64,000 nucleotides of DNA from Streptomyces paludis (GTDB lineage Bacteria > Actinomycetota > Actinomycetes > Streptomycetales > Streptomycetaceae): the NCBI RefSeq assembly GCF_003344965.1, contig NZ_CP031194.1, positions 3,348,001 through 3,412,000 on the forward strand, given 5' to 3'. The translations under genes and the position numbers were made by a program. Below, piece after piece: positions 9,066 through 17,569 of the stretch. Positions within the stretch are counted from its first letter, which is position 1. Every line of letters begins with the position of its first letter. Under the pieces are notes generated by a model that did no database searches, was not told the DNA's origin, and worked only from the letters and a program-made list of their open reading frames with translations.

Positions 9066-9359
9066 ATGACCGTATCGACGACAGATCCGTCGGCGGGGCA
9101 GACGGGACCAGTGAGCCGGGAGAGGCCACAGAGGCCGTTGAGGCATGAAACCGGCGCGCTGCTGCGCGCCCATCTGGCGGCGGCTTCCGGCCATCCGCAT
9201 CGCACCGGCCACTGCCCGATCTGCTATCGCCTCCAGAGGCTTGCCATGGAGTCCGCGGCGGGCGACGATCCCTTCAATGGCGAACTGTTCACTACTGAAC
9301 TCTTCAAAAAGAACGCCGCGGACCGCTTATCCGACGGCCAATACCCCTCGGCCGGCTGA
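9066..9359 (+). CDS. Small hypothetical protein with a CPIC motif
   Basis: 97 residues with no membrane segment. A Ser/Thr/Gly-rich N-terminus leads into a probable helical segment (RHETGALLRAHLAAASG) and then GHCPICYRLQRLAME, where two Cys two residues apart and nearby His could bind a metal. I choose the ATG at 9066, preceded by the GGGGGGTGG stretch; frames further upstream are not needed. It lies in the usual actinomycete position beside bldC, convergent with it. I do not recognise a function. Confidence 0.6.
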   Translation: MTVSTTDPSAGQTGPVSRERPQRPLRHETGALLRAHLAAASGHPHRTGHCPICYRLQRLAMESAAGDDPFNGELFTTELFKKNAADRLSDGQYPSAG

Positions 9360-9589
9360 CTGCTGACCGACCGTTCACCCCGTACGGCGACGATCACGCA
9401 CCCCCGATGGCGGGGTAGCGATGTGACGGGTGTCACCTCAAGAGTTTCGACCGGAGCTGCCCTTACAACCGCCCTACACGACACCAATTTAATATGTGCA
9501 ATTGCACTCTCCGGAAAGCCTCTCCTCACCCGCCCTCCGCACCCCCCGCACAGGCTCTCAACAGGGGCGGAACAGGACCCCCACACCGA
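9360..9589. other. Spacer between the CPIC gene and the bldC terminator
   Basis: 230 bp with no gene. It holds a small hairpin CCCCG-N4-CGGGG near 9402-9416, a possible terminator for the + strand gene. It also holds an AT-rich patch with a perfect 12-bp palindrome GTGCAATTGCAC at 9496-9507, a possible protein-binding site. Nothing else is evident. Confidence 0.5.
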
Positions 9590-9631
9590 ACAAAAAAGAT
9601 CGCGCCGGACTCGGCGGAGTCCGGCGCGATC
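9590..9631 (-). terminator. Intrinsic terminator downstream of bldC
   Basis: A 15-bp perfect stem (9598-9612 with 9617-9631) with a 4-nt loop. On the - strand it is followed by a run of six T (9592-9597), so it is a textbook intrinsic terminator for the bldC transcript. A second smaller hairpin (GGCACCTG...CAGGTGCC, about 9659-9680) lies between it and the bldC stop, implying a 3' untranslated region of about 195 nt. Confidence 0.85.
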
Positions 9632-9826
9632 GACGACTTACCCGTGTTGCGAGGGCATGGCACCTGTTGGGGCAGGTGCCCCGTCGTATGGAGCTATAGG
9701 TAGGGAACGACCGAGTTGGGGGACCCGGCGATTTCCCTGGTCGGCGAGCCCTGAAGAGCCCTGACGGGCTCCATCAGGCTCTGGGGTGAGCCCTGTTGAG
9801 CGTTGCTGAGCCTTGCTTGAAGCGGT

Positions 9827-10033
9827 TCAGGCCTCGCTGCGCTGCTGCGGAATACCCGCAAGCAGTGCGCGAACCTCTGCCTCGCGATACCGGCGATGCC
9901 CACCGAGCGTGCGGATGGACGTGAGCTTGCCGGCTTTTGCCCAGCGAGTGACCGTCTTCGGGTCCACGCGGAACATCGTGGCAACCTCAGCCGGGGTCAG
10001 CAGCGGCTCGGCATCAGGGGTGCGAGCGGTCAT
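9827..10033 (-). CDS. bldC: Developmental regulator BldC
   Basis: 68 residues, essentially a single MerR-like winged helix-turn-helix. LLTPAEVATMFRVDPKTVTRWAKAGKL holds the recognition helix and GGHRRYREAEVRALL the wing and following helix. BldC binds head-to-tail on direct repeats and controls entry into aerial growth in Streptomyces. Size and sequence are those of the family. The ATG at 10033 has a clear GGAGG about 7 nt upstream. It is monocistronic: a long leader (10034-10602) separates it from the next gene and a strong terminator follows. Confidence 0.97.
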   Translation of the reverse strand: MTARTPDAEPLLTPAEVATMFRVDPKTVTRWAKAGKLTSIRTLGGHRRYREAEVRALLAGIPQQRSEA

Positions 10034-10049
10034 GAGCGGCCTCCTCGGG

Positions 10050-10071
10050 AGAACCGAACCATCTCGGTTCT
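10050..10071 (-). promoter_or_regulatory. Inverted repeat in the bldC leader
   Basis: 8-bp arms AGAACCGA / TCGGTTCT with a 6-nt spacer lie about 17-38 nt upstream of the bldC start, just outside the ribosome-binding site. It could be an operator or an RNA hairpin in the leader; the sequence alone does not decide. Confidence 0.45.
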
Positions 10072-10602
10072 TTCCTCTAAATTCTGCACCTTGACCCGCG
10101 TTGCCCGAAATGGCGGACGCGGGCCGAGTCGGTTATAGGACGAACGGCTTGTCCTCGGCACTACAACTACACCATCCGTCCAGCCACGTCGGCCAAACCG
10201 ATGGAATTGCCCTCTGAGGTGCTCATCAGCGGCGGAAGCCGATGGACCATGCCATAGCGGACAGTCACGTCACAGATACGATCAGTCACAGAGCGATCAG
10301 GAGTCACCGGACCCCCCGTATAGAGTGCAAGGACGAGCAATCCGCCCACACTTGGGCGGAAGGAGCCCTCCCCGGACTCCTTGTCCTATTTTGACACGAG
10401 GGTGGGTGTTGGGCGCAAGAGCCCCGTTAGTGCGGTCCGTCACCCTTGAGGGCAAAGGCCCGGATCGGGACTTCCGCCCCGGCGCTTCGTTCAAGTCTGA
10501 TTCAAGTCTCTCCCATGACCGTTTCACGCCCGTTTCAAGCGCGAGGCGCCCGCCCCGGGCGGCCGGATACGGTCCGTACGCGCCGTAGCCGCCCCGCTGC
10601 GC
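10072..10602. other. Long non-coding region upstream of bldC
   Basis: About 530 bp with no convincing gene, between the DUF8083-like gene and bldC, both on the - strand. It presumably contains the bldC promoter. The stretches around 10140-10330 are less GC-rich than the surroundings, but I cannot identify a clear -35/-10 pair. Confidence 0.5.
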
Positions 10603-11460
10603 TCAGTTCGCGTACTGCCGGTCCCTGACGGCCCGCCAGCGCTCGCTGAGCCGTCCGTACGCGACGCCCGCCGCCTCGCCGTCCCCGGCCCGCAGCGCGG
10701 TGAGCGCGGTGGTGAGATCGGCGGCCGAGCGGTCCTTCTCCAGCTGGGCGCCGGACAGGACATGGACCAGGCCCCCGTAGTCCAGTTCGACCAGTGAACG
10801 CGGGTGGAACTCCTCCAGCCAGCGCCCGACATCGACCAGCCCCTCGGTCATCGGGCTGTCGTCCAGCGCGTCCCGCAGCGTCTTCAGCGAGCGTGCGAGC
10901 CGGCGTCTGGCCTGCACCATCGGGGTCCGATAGCGCAGATACGGGGTCCGCTCGCCCTCCGGGCCGCCCGGCTCGTACTCCCGCTCCGCGTCCTCGAAGA
11001 GCGTGAACCAGCGCACCGGCACCTGCCAGACCGCCGTCCTGATCCAGGGCCGCGCGTCCGGATTGCGCTCGCGCCAGCGCGCGTAGTCCGCCGCCGCCTG
11101 CCCGCGCACCACCTCGGGCAGCACCGCGTCCAGCAGCCGCGGCGGGAGCGTCTGCGCAAGCTCCTCCAGCGCCAGCCAGCCGCGCAGCCGGGTCCGCCAG
11201 GGACAGACGCACACGACTCCGTCGACCTCGGCCACGAACGCGTCCCCGCTCTCGTGCACCGGGACGGCCACCGGGGGCGTCGGCAGCAAGTCGGCCAGGG
11301 AGCGCCGCAGTTCGTCCTGGGCGGTCGGTGTGCCCTCCCGGGTGGCGTAACGCCGCCAATGCGCTCTCTCGGCTTCCGGGAAGGCCGCCAACGGCTCGTA
11401 GACACGCAGGTAGGACGCGTAGGGCACAGGAATCAAAGAGACCGCCGGCATGCCGCGCAT
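10603..11460 (-). CDS. Conserved actinobacterial protein, DUF8083-like
   Basis: 285 residues with no signal peptide or membrane segment. The N-terminus is SLIPVPYASYLRVYEPLAAF and the middle is rich in Arg, Leu and Trp (WLALEELAQTLPPRLLDAVLPEVV). The C-terminus carries a helical VHVLSGAQLEKDRSAADLTT segment. I recognise it only as the conserved hypothetical normally found between bldC and vdh. It starts at the ATG 11460 or 9 nt later at 11451. It is divergent from vdh across 161 bp. Function unknown. Confidence 0.8.
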   Translation of the reverse strand: MRGMPAVSLIPVPYASYLRVYEPLAAFPEAERAHWRRYATREGTPTAQDELRRSLADLLPTPPVAVPVHESGDAFVAEVDGVVCVCPWRTRLRGWLALEELAQTLPPRLLDAVLPEVVRGQAAADYARWRERNPDARPWIRTAVWQVPVRWFTLFEDAEREYEPGGPEGERTPYLRYRTPMVQARRRLARSLKTLRDALDDSPMTEGLVDVGRWLEEFHPRSLVELDYGGLVHVLSGAQLEKDRSAADLTTALTALRAGDGEAAGVAYGRLSERWRAVRDRQYAN

Positions 11461-11511
11461 CGTCCCATGTCCGTCACTCTCCAGGGGGTGATCCTCGGCA
11501 CTGCGGGCGAT

Positions 11512-11525
11512 CTACGCACGCGTAG
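11512..11525. promoter_or_regulatory. Palindrome upstream of vdh
   Basis: CTACGC-AC-GCGTAG, a perfect 6-2-6 palindrome in the divergent region, about 97 bp upstream of the vdh start and 52 bp upstream of the DUF8083-like gene. It is a candidate operator; the regulator is unknown. Confidence 0.4.
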
Positions 11526-11621
11526 GACTTAATCTCGGGTCTGCCCCACCGGTACCTCCCCCACCCAGCCGGAGGGCCGGAGGGACTTCCCACCGCCGCT
11601 TCGTACTTGGGAGTCACTACA

Positions 11622-12758
11622 GTGACCGATGTTTCCGGCGCGCACGTCGACGTACCGCACACGGCCGTATCGCACACCGCCGTACCGCACTCCGACGTAC
11701 TGCACACCCTGTTCCGCACGGAGCAGGGCGGCCACGAGCAGGTGGTCCTCTGCCAGGACCGCCCCACCGGCCTGAAGGCCGTCATCGCCCTCCATTCCAC
11801 CGCCCTCGGGCCCGCCCTCGGCGGCACCCGGTTCTACCCGTACGCCTCCGAGGAGGAGGCCGTCGCCGACGCGCTGAACCTCGCCCGGGGCATGTCGTAC
11901 AAGAACGCCCTGGCCGGACTCGACCACGGCGGCGGCAAGGCCGTGATCATCGGGGACCCCGAGCAGATCAAGACGGAGGAACTGCTGCTGGCGTACGGCC
12001 GGTTCGTCTCCTCGCTCGGCGGCCGGTACGTCACCGCGTGCGACGTCGGCACGTACGTCGCGGACATGGACGTCGTGGCGCGCACCTGCGCGTGGACGAC
12101 GGGCCGCTCCCCGGAGAACGGCGGCGCGGGCGACTCCTCGGTGCTGACCGCCTTCGGCGTCTTCCAGGGCATGCGGGCCAGCGCGCAGCACCTGTGGGGC
12201 GATCCGTCGCTCCGCGGCCGTACGGTCGGCATCGCGGGCGTCGGCAAGGTCGGCCACCACCTGGTGGAACACCTGCTCAAGGACGGCGCGCGGGTCGTGA
12301 TCACGGACGTACGGGCCGCGTCGGTCGACGCGATCACCGCCCGGCACCCGGAGGTCGCCGTGGCCGCCGACACGGAGGCGCTGATCCGCACCGAAGGGCT
12401 GGACATCTACGCCCCGTGCGCGCTCGGCGGGGCGCTGAACGACGCCTCGGTGGCGGCGCTCACGGCGTCGATCGTCTGCGGAGCGGCCAACAACCAGCTC
12501 GCCCATCCGGGGGTGGAGAAGGATCTCGCGGACCGCCGGATCCTCTACGCGCCCGATTACGTGGTGAACGCGGGCGGGGTCATCCAGGTCGCCGACGAGC
12601 TGCACGGCTTCGACTTCGAGCGGTGCCGGGCGAAGGCCGCGCGGATCTTCGACACCACGCTGCAAATCTTCGCACGTGCGAAGAGCGACGGGATTCCGCC
12701 GGCCGCGGCGGCCGACCGGATCGCCGAGCACCGGATGGCGGAGGCACGGCGCGGCTGA
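11622..12758 (+). CDS. vdh: Valine (branched-chain amino acid) dehydrogenase
   Basis: 378 residues of the Glu/Leu/Phe/Val dehydrogenase family. It oxidatively deaminates valine and related amino acids with NAD, feeding branched acyl-CoA precursors in Streptomyces. The substrate domain has [15 protein letters not shown] with the catalytic lysine. The Rossmann domain has [16 protein letters not shown], and the C-terminal part has [11 protein letters not shown] and [13 protein letters not shown] choose the GTG at 11622, with GGGAG 8 nt upstream; a TTG at 11607 is in frame but less likely. The N-terminal 20 residues contain an imperfect repeat (HTAV/PHSDV type) not needed by the fold. Terminator at 12787. 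Confidence 0.95.
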   Translation: MTDVSGAHVDVPHTAVSHTAVPHSDVLHTLFRTEQGGHEQVVLCQDRPTGLKAVIALHSTALGPALGGTRFYPYASEEEAVADALNLARGMSYKNALAGLDHGGGKAVIIGDPEQIKTEELLLAYGRFVSSLGGRYVTACDVGTYVADMDVVARTCAWTTGRSPENGGAGDSSVLTAFGVFQGMRASAQHLWGDPSLRGRTVGIAGVGKVGHHLVEHLLKDGARVVITDVRAASVDAITARHPEVAVAADTEALIRTEGLDIYAPCALGGALNDASVAALTASIVCGAANNQLAHPGVEKDLADRRILYAPDYVVNAGGVIQVADELHGFDFERCRAKAARIFDTTLQIFARAKSDGIPPAAAADRIAEHRMAEARRG

Positions 12759-12786
12759 CGGCGCGGGCGACGCGCGGATGAGCTTG

Positions 12787-12823
12787 GGACGGGTCCTGGA
12801 AGGTGTTTCTCCGGGGCCCGTCC
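12787..12823 (+). terminator. Terminator of vdh
   Basis: A 14-bp stem including two G-T pairs (12787-12800 with 12810-12823) and a 9-nt loop, 28 nt behind the vdh stop codon. Confidence 0.6.
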
Positions 12824-13091
12824 GGCGTAGGCGGCCGACGGGGAGACCAGACTCACTCGGGTCGGCGGGTCGGGCCCTCAGAAGAGGTTAAAATCGCACC
12901 TGACCAGGGAGGACGAGGCGCCTCACCGGTCCTGCGGCGAGGCGCGTCATGCGGGCGGCGTACCGTATGGCCGCGAGAGCAGGTACCGTTGAAGCCCTAC
13001 GGACGGGCTCTCCGCGGAGAGCGCGTTCTGATTCATGAACGCGTGTCAAGACTCTGGGGCCGTCGAGCCCCGTCACCGAGGGGGTCGAGCC
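12824..13091. other. Leader region of the DUF3073 gene
   Basis: About 270 bp without a gene. It holds an AT-rich TTAAAAT near 12888 that could be a -10 box. It also has repeated GAGGCGC segments that can pair (12915-12945) and a perfect 16-bp palindrome at 13007-13022. A long structured leader for the downstream gene is likely. Confidence 0.4.
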
Positions 13092-13343
13092 ATGGGGCGC
13101 GGCCGGGCCAAGGCCAAGCAGACGAAGGTCGCCCGCCAGCTGAAGTACAACAGCGGCGGGACAGACCTGTCGCGTCTGGCCAACGAGCTGGGCGCATCAC
13201 CTTCGAGTCAGCCACCGAACGCAGAGCCGTTCGAGGACGACGACGAGGAAGATGACCCGTACGCACAGTACGCGGATCGATACAACAAGGACGAGGACGA
13301 GGACGACCAGTCCGGACCCTCCGCGCGGCGCCGCGGCGCTTGA
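13092..13343 (+). CDS. DUF3073 family small protein
   Basis: 83 residues. A basic N-terminus (GRGRAKAKQTKVARQLKYNS) is followed by SRLANELG and then a very acidic stretch of Asp/Glu. This is the DUF3073 pattern found in actinobacteria next to purM. The protein is cytoplasmic and of unknown function; the charge split suggests nucleic-acid or protein binding, but that is inference. ATG at 13092 with a GAGGGGG ribosome-binding site. It is convergent with purM. Confidence 0.88.
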   Translation: MGRGRAKAKQTKVARQLKYNSGGTDLSRLANELGASPSSQPPNAEPFEDDDEEDDPYAQYADRYNKDEDEDDQSGPSARRRGA

Positions 13344-13376
13344 CGTCCGTATCCCCCGAGCATCATCAGCTCACAT

Positions 13377-13406
13377 GCCCGGTCCGGGCCCGACCCCGGA
13401 CCGGGC
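13377..13406. terminator. Terminator between the DUF3073 gene and purM
   Basis: A 12-bp perfect stem (13377-13388 with 13395-13406) and a 6-nt loop between two convergent genes. A second weaker hairpin (13464-13471 with 13490-13497) lies closer to the purM end. Confidence 0.7.
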
Positions 13407-13543
13407 TCTGTGCTGCTGTCGTACGGAACGTACGGACCGGGAGGTCTCGGAGGTACGTACCGGACATGCCGGGACGGACCGGTCGCACTCGGCATGTGCC
13501 ATGACGAGTGCGACGAGTGGCCTTCCTCACGCCCGGCCACCGG

Positions 13544-14620
13544 TCAGCCGTTGCTCGCGTAGTCGCCGGTCAGCGCCGCGCCCGTGGCGTGGTCGCCACG
13601 CTCGGTGATCTCGCCCGCGACCCAGGAGTCCACGCCCCGGTCGGCGAGCGTGGTGAGCGCGGCGTCGACGGAGTCCGCCGGGACGACGGCGATCATGCCG
13701 ACGCCCATGTTCAGGGTCTTCTCCAGCTCCAGCCGCTCCACCCGGCCGGCCGTACCGACCACGTCGAAGACCGCGCCGGGCGTCCAGGTCGAGCGGTCGA
13801 CCGTGGCGTGCAGCCCGTCCGGGATCACCCGGGCGAGGTTGGCCGCGAGGCCGCCGCCGGTGATGTGACTGAACGCGTGCACATCGGTGGTCCGGGTGAG
13901 CGCCAGACAGTCCAGCGAGTAGATCTTCGTGGGCTCCAGCAGCTCCTCGCCGAGCGTGCGGCCGAACTCCTCGATCTCCCGGTCCAGCGACCAGCCGGCC
14001 CGGTCGAAGACCACATGCCGTACCAGCGAGTACCCGTTCGAGTGAAGCCCGGAGGACGCCATGGCGATCACGGCGTCACCCGTACGGATACGATCCGCGC
14101 CGAGCAGCCGGTCCGCCTCGACCACGCCCGTACCGGCACCGGCGACATCGAAGTCGTCCTCGCCCAGCAGCCCGGGGTGCTCGGCGGTCTCGCCACCGAC
14201 CAGGGCGCAGCCGGCCAGCACACAGCCCTCGGCGATGCCCTTGACGATGGCGGCGACGCGCTCGGGGTGGACCTTGCCGACACAGATGTAGTCGGTCATG
14301 AAGAGCGGCTCGGCGCCGCAGACGACCAGGTCGTCCACGACCATGCCGACGAGGTCGCGGCCGATCGTGTCGTACACGCCCATCTTCCGGGCGAGGTCGA
14401 CCTTCGTCCCGACGCCGTCGGTGGCGGAGGCGAGGAGCGGACGCTCGTAGCGCTTGAGGGCGGAGGCGTCGAAGAGGCCGGCGAAGCCGCCGAGGCCGCC
14501 GAGGACCTCGGGGCGCTGCGTCTTCTTCACCCACTCCTTCATCAGCTCGACCGCGCGGTCACCGGCTTCGATGTCGACGCCCGCGGCGGCATAGCTGGCA
14601 CCAGTAGTCGTTTCGGACAT
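13544..14620 (-). CDS. purM: Phosphoribosylformylglycinamidine cyclo-ligase (AIR synthetase)
   Basis: 358 residues. It converts FGAM to AIR with ATP, step 5 of purine synthesis in the cytoplasm. The N-terminus YAAAGVDIEAGDRAVELM, the loop ATDGVGTKVDLA, the segment GMVVDDLVVCGAEPLFMTDYI, and later ALVGGETAEHPG and ITGGGLAANLARVIP are the PurM/PurL-type ATP-binding signatures. The ATG at 14620 (MSETTTGASY) with GGAAAG upstream is better than in-frame ATGs further upstream, which run through a repeat. It lies 192 bp behind purF on the same strand, so the two form a purine unit. Confidence 0.96.
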   Translation of the reverse strand: MSETTTGASYAAAGVDIEAGDRAVELMKEWVKKTQRPEVLGGLGGFAGLFDASALKRYERPLLASATDGVGTKVDLARKMGVYDTIGRDLVGMVVDDLVVCGAEPLFMTDYICVGKVHPERVAAIVKGIAEGCVLAGCALVGGETAEHPGLLGEDDFDVAGAGTGVVEADRLLGADRIRTGDAVIAMASSGLHSNGYSLVRHVVFDRAGWSLDREIEEFGRTLGEELLEPTKIYSLDCLALTRTTDVHAFSHITGGGLAANLARVIPDGLHATVDRSTWTPGAVFDVVGTAGRVERLELEKTLNMGVGMIAVVPADSVDAALTTLADRGVDSWVAGEITERGDHATGAALTGDYASNG

Positions 14621-14750
14621 GGCTGGGTACTTTCCTGTCGTCGTTCGGTCGTCGAACGCTCGGAGAGCGTCACAACGGGGATGTGGCGGGTGGAGGTGGG
14701 GGTCTTCTGGAGGGCCTTCCAGATGGCAGATGACCATCCGGAGACCGTCC

Positions 14751-14812
14751 AGAGCCATCCAGAAGGTCATCCGGAAGGTCATCCGGAAGGCTTTTCCGGC
14801 CTTTCCGGACCG
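14751..14812. repeat. Short repeats in the purF-purM spacer
   Basis: The 12-bp unit AAGGTCATCCGG occurs at 14763-14774 and 14775-14786. A related copy lies before it and a CCGGAAnn...TTTTCCGG inverted segment after it. The spacer can form small hairpins in the purF-purM transcript, possibly reducing read-through. Confidence 0.55.
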
Positions 14813-16336
14813 CTAGGGACGTCGCAGCGCCTCGGACGCGGCGCTCGCCGGGCCGGCCGCCAGCTCGGTCTCCAGCAGCTGCTTGCCGAGCAGCTCGGGA
14901 TCGGGCAGCTCCATCGGGTACTCGCCGTCGAAACACGCGCGGCAGAGATTCGGCTTGGCGATGGTGGTCGCCTCGATCATCCCGTCGAGGGAGATGTACG
15001 CGAGCGAGTCCGCGCCCATGGAGACGCCGATCTCGTCCACCGACATGCCGTTGGCGATCAGCTCCGCGCGGGTGGCGAAGTCGATACCGAAGAAGCAGGG
15101 CCACTTCACCGGCGGGGACGAGATCCGTACATGGACCTCGGCCGCGCCCGCCTCGCGGAGCATCTTGACCAGGGCGCGCTGGGTGTTGCCGCGGACGATC
15201 GAGTCGTCCACGACCACCAGGCGCTTGCCCCGGATGACTTCCTTCAGCGGATTCAGCTTGAGGCGGATGCCCAGCTGGCGAATGGTCTGGGAGGGCTGGA
15301 TGAAGGTCCGGCCGACATAGGCGTTCTTGACGAGACCCGAGCCGTACGGGATGCCGCTGGCCTCCGCGTAACCGATGGCGGCGGGGGTGCCCGACTCGGG
15401 CGTCGCTATCACCAGATCGGCTTCGACCGGAGCTTCTTTGGCGAGTTTCCGTCCCATTTCGACGCGGGACAGATAGACGTTCCGGCCCGCGATGTCCGTG
15501 TCGGGACGGGCCAGGTAGACGTACTCGAAGACACAGCCCTTGGGCTTCGCTTCCGCGAATCGCTGCGTACGGAGACCGTTCTCGTCGATGGCGATCAGCT
15601 CGCCCGGCTCGATCTCGCGGACGAACGAGGCGCCGCAGATGTCGAGGGCGGCACCCTCGGAGGCGACCACCCAGCCGCGCTCCAGCCGGCCGAGGACCAG
15701 CGGGCGGATGCCCTGGGGGTCCCGGGCGGCGTACAGCGTGTGCTCGTCCATGAAGACGAGCGAGAAGGCGCCCTTGACCTCGGGCAGGATCTTGGCGGCG
15801 GCTTCCTCGACGCTGAGGGGCTTGCCGTCGTCGTCCGTCTGGCCGGCCAGCAGGGCCGTCACCAGATCGGTGTCGTTGGTGGCGGCGACGCGCGTCGTCC
15901 GGCCGTTCTCCTTCGGCAGATCGGCGACCATACCGGCGAGCTGCGCGGTATTGACCAGATTGCCGTTGTGACCGAGCGCGATGGAGCCGTGGGCCGTGGC
16001 CCGGAAAGTCGGCTGCGCGTTCTCCCACACCGAGGCACCGGTGGTGGAGTAGCGGGCATGGCCCACCGCGATATGGCCCAGGAGGGAGCTGAGAGAGGTT
16101 TCGTCGAAGACCTGCGAGACGAGGCCCATGTCCTTGAACACAAGGATCTTGGACCCGTTGCTCACTGCGATGCCCGCGGACTCCTGTCCGCGGTGCTGAA
16201 GGGCATACAGTCCGAAATAGGTGAGCTTGGCGACCTCTTCGCCCGGGGCCCAGACTCCGAAGACGCCGCAAGCGTCCTGGGGGCCCTTCTCTCCGGGGAG
16301 CAGGTCGTGGTTGAGTCGTCCATCACCACGAGGCAC
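14813..16336 (-). CDS. purF: Amidophosphoribosyltransferase
   Basis: 507 residues. It catalyses the first committed step of purine synthesis, transfer of glutamine amide nitrogen to PRPP. The N-terminal Ntn glutaminase domain starts after a propeptide at Cys23 (QDACGVFGVW) and continues with LQHRGQESAGI and GHARYSTTG. The C-terminal PRTase domain has the PRPP loop VVVDDSIVRGNTQRA. Full length. The start is a GTG at 16336. It is followed on the same strand by purM. This is a standard actinobacterial type with a long propeptide. Confidence 0.96.
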   Translation of the reverse strand: MPRGDGRLNHDLLPGEKGPQDACGVFGVWAPGEEVAKLTYFGLYALQHRGQESAGIAVSNGSKILVFKDMGLVSQVFDETSLSSLLGHIAVGHARYSTTGASVWENAQPTFRATAHGSIALGHNGNLVNTAQLAGMVADLPKENGRTTRVAATNDTDLVTALLAGQTDDDGKPLSVEEAAAKILPEVKGAFSLVFMDEHTLYAARDPQGIRPLVLGRLERGWVVASEGAALDICGASFVREIEPGELIAIDENGLRTQRFAEAKPKGCVFEYVYLARPDTDIAGRNVYLSRVEMGRKLAKEAPVEADLVIATPESGTPAAIGYAEASGIPYGSGLVKNAYVGRTFIQPSQTIRQLGIRLKLNPLKEVIRGKRLVVVDDSIVRGNTQRALVKMLREAGAAEVHVRISSPPVKWPCFFGIDFATRAELIANGMSVDEIGVSMGADSLAYISLDGMIEATTIAKPNLCRACFDGEYPMELPDPELLGKQLLETELAAGPASAASEALRRP

Positions 16337-16467
16337 GCCACCGAGTGTAGGCGAGATCGACCACTGGTCCGAATTGGGGATGCGGAAGAGCGCGGACCAG
16401 TGGCCCGGATCCGGGCTGAATCCGGGCCGGATCCTGGTGGAATCTCGGCCGGATCACGTCTGTCGGA

Positions 16468-17511
16468 TCACCTGCGCAGGGGGGTTGTCGCGCTTATGCC
16501 GAGGCCGTCCTCGGTGATGAGCTTCAGTTGGTTGTGGCTCAGCTCATACGCGATCTCACCCGACAGCACCTTCGCCATACGCTCTTCGAGTTCTTTTTCG
16601 GGCTTGGAGCATGCCTTCTTGGTCATGCGGAGGGCGCCGAAGGTGATCTTGTTCGTCGCCTCGGAGAGCCGCGCGGAGCCGCGGAAGACATTGCAGCCGC
16701 TGGTGCCCTCCACCGTGCCGCTCGCGCCGCCCTTGCCCTTACTGAACGTGAGCGACGCCTTGCCGTCCGTCCCGCTGGGCAGCGAGCCCTCGGTGTCGGC
16801 GTGGTCGATGACGGTGTCGATGACCCCGTCCAGCCGCCAGTCCGTGCCCACGAGGGGTGCGGGGCTGTCGCGGGTGAGGTCGATCGAGTCACCGGTGGCG
16901 CCGGTCAGGGTGAGGGTGAGGGGGGTCGCGGGGTCGTCACTGAGCGTGGCCGAGAGCTTGCCGGTGAACACCTTGTCGAAGGCGTCCGCGAAGGGGTGCT
17001 GCTCCTCCGGGCAGTACATCATCGTGGACCTGCCCGGGCCGTCGCTCACGACGAGGGCGCCGCCGTCGACGGTGACCTCTGTGGTGCGGATGTTGCAGTC
17101 CGGGGAGAGGCGAAACGTTCCATCAGCGCCGACGCGGAGGCTCGCGGGGGCTTGAGCGACGGGGGTGATCTTCTTGCCCCCGACCGTCACGCTGTCCATG
17201 CGCCAGACGCTGCCCTTGACGCCGTTGGTGCCTTGGGTGTTGCGCAGGACTTCGGGGAGCGCGGTGACGACGTCGACGCGACCGCCGGCGCCGGAACCGG
17301 CGGTCGATCCGGCGCCGGCCGTCGCTCCGGCTGTCGATCCCGGGTTTTCGCCGGTACCGGCCGCGTTGGCCGCGTTGGCCGCGTCGGCCGTGTCGGACGC
17401 GCTCCCGGATGTCGTCTCCGTACCGCAGGCGGTGATCAGGAGCGCGGCGATCGTCGTGGCCACCGCGACGGTGGACAGGGTGGTGATCTGGGCGAACTGC
17501 TGCTTTGGCAT
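16468..17511 (-). CDS. META-domain lipoprotein
   Basis: 347 residues. The N-terminus has a hydrophobic stretch ending in the lipobox LLITAC at about residue 29, so the protein is probably anchored outside the membrane. A Gly/Ala/Ser/Thr linker to about residue 75 is followed by two META (HslJ-like) domains. The first begins with GSVWRMDSVTVGGKK and contains DCNIR; the second begins with GTDWRLDGVIDTV and contains SGCNVFRG with the family's conserved Cys. HslJ proteins are linked to stress and novobiocin tolerance in E. coli, but the role here is unknown. It lies upstream of purF's start on the same strand as the next two genes. Confidence 0.82.
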   Translation of the reverse strand: MPKQQFAQITTLSTVAVATTIAALLITACGTETTSGSASDTADAANAANAAGTGENPGSTAGATAGAGSTAGSGAGGRVDVVTALPEVLRNTQGTNGVKGSVWRMDSVTVGGKKITPVAQAPASLRVGADGTFRLSPDCNIRTTEVTVDGGALVVSDGPGRSTMMYCPEEQHPFADAFDKVFTGKLSATLSDDPATPLTLTLTGATGDSIDLTRDSPAPLVGTDWRLDGVIDTVIDHADTEGSLPSGTDGKASLTFSKGKGGASGTVEGTSGCNVFRGSARLSEATNKITFGALRMTKKACSKPEKELEERMAKVLSGEIAYELSHNQLKLITEDGLGISATTPLRR

Positions 17512-17569
17512 GCCGATGTGACGGAAGCCACCTGCGTACGGTTCCCCCCTTTTCCGTCCGGCCCGTTGG

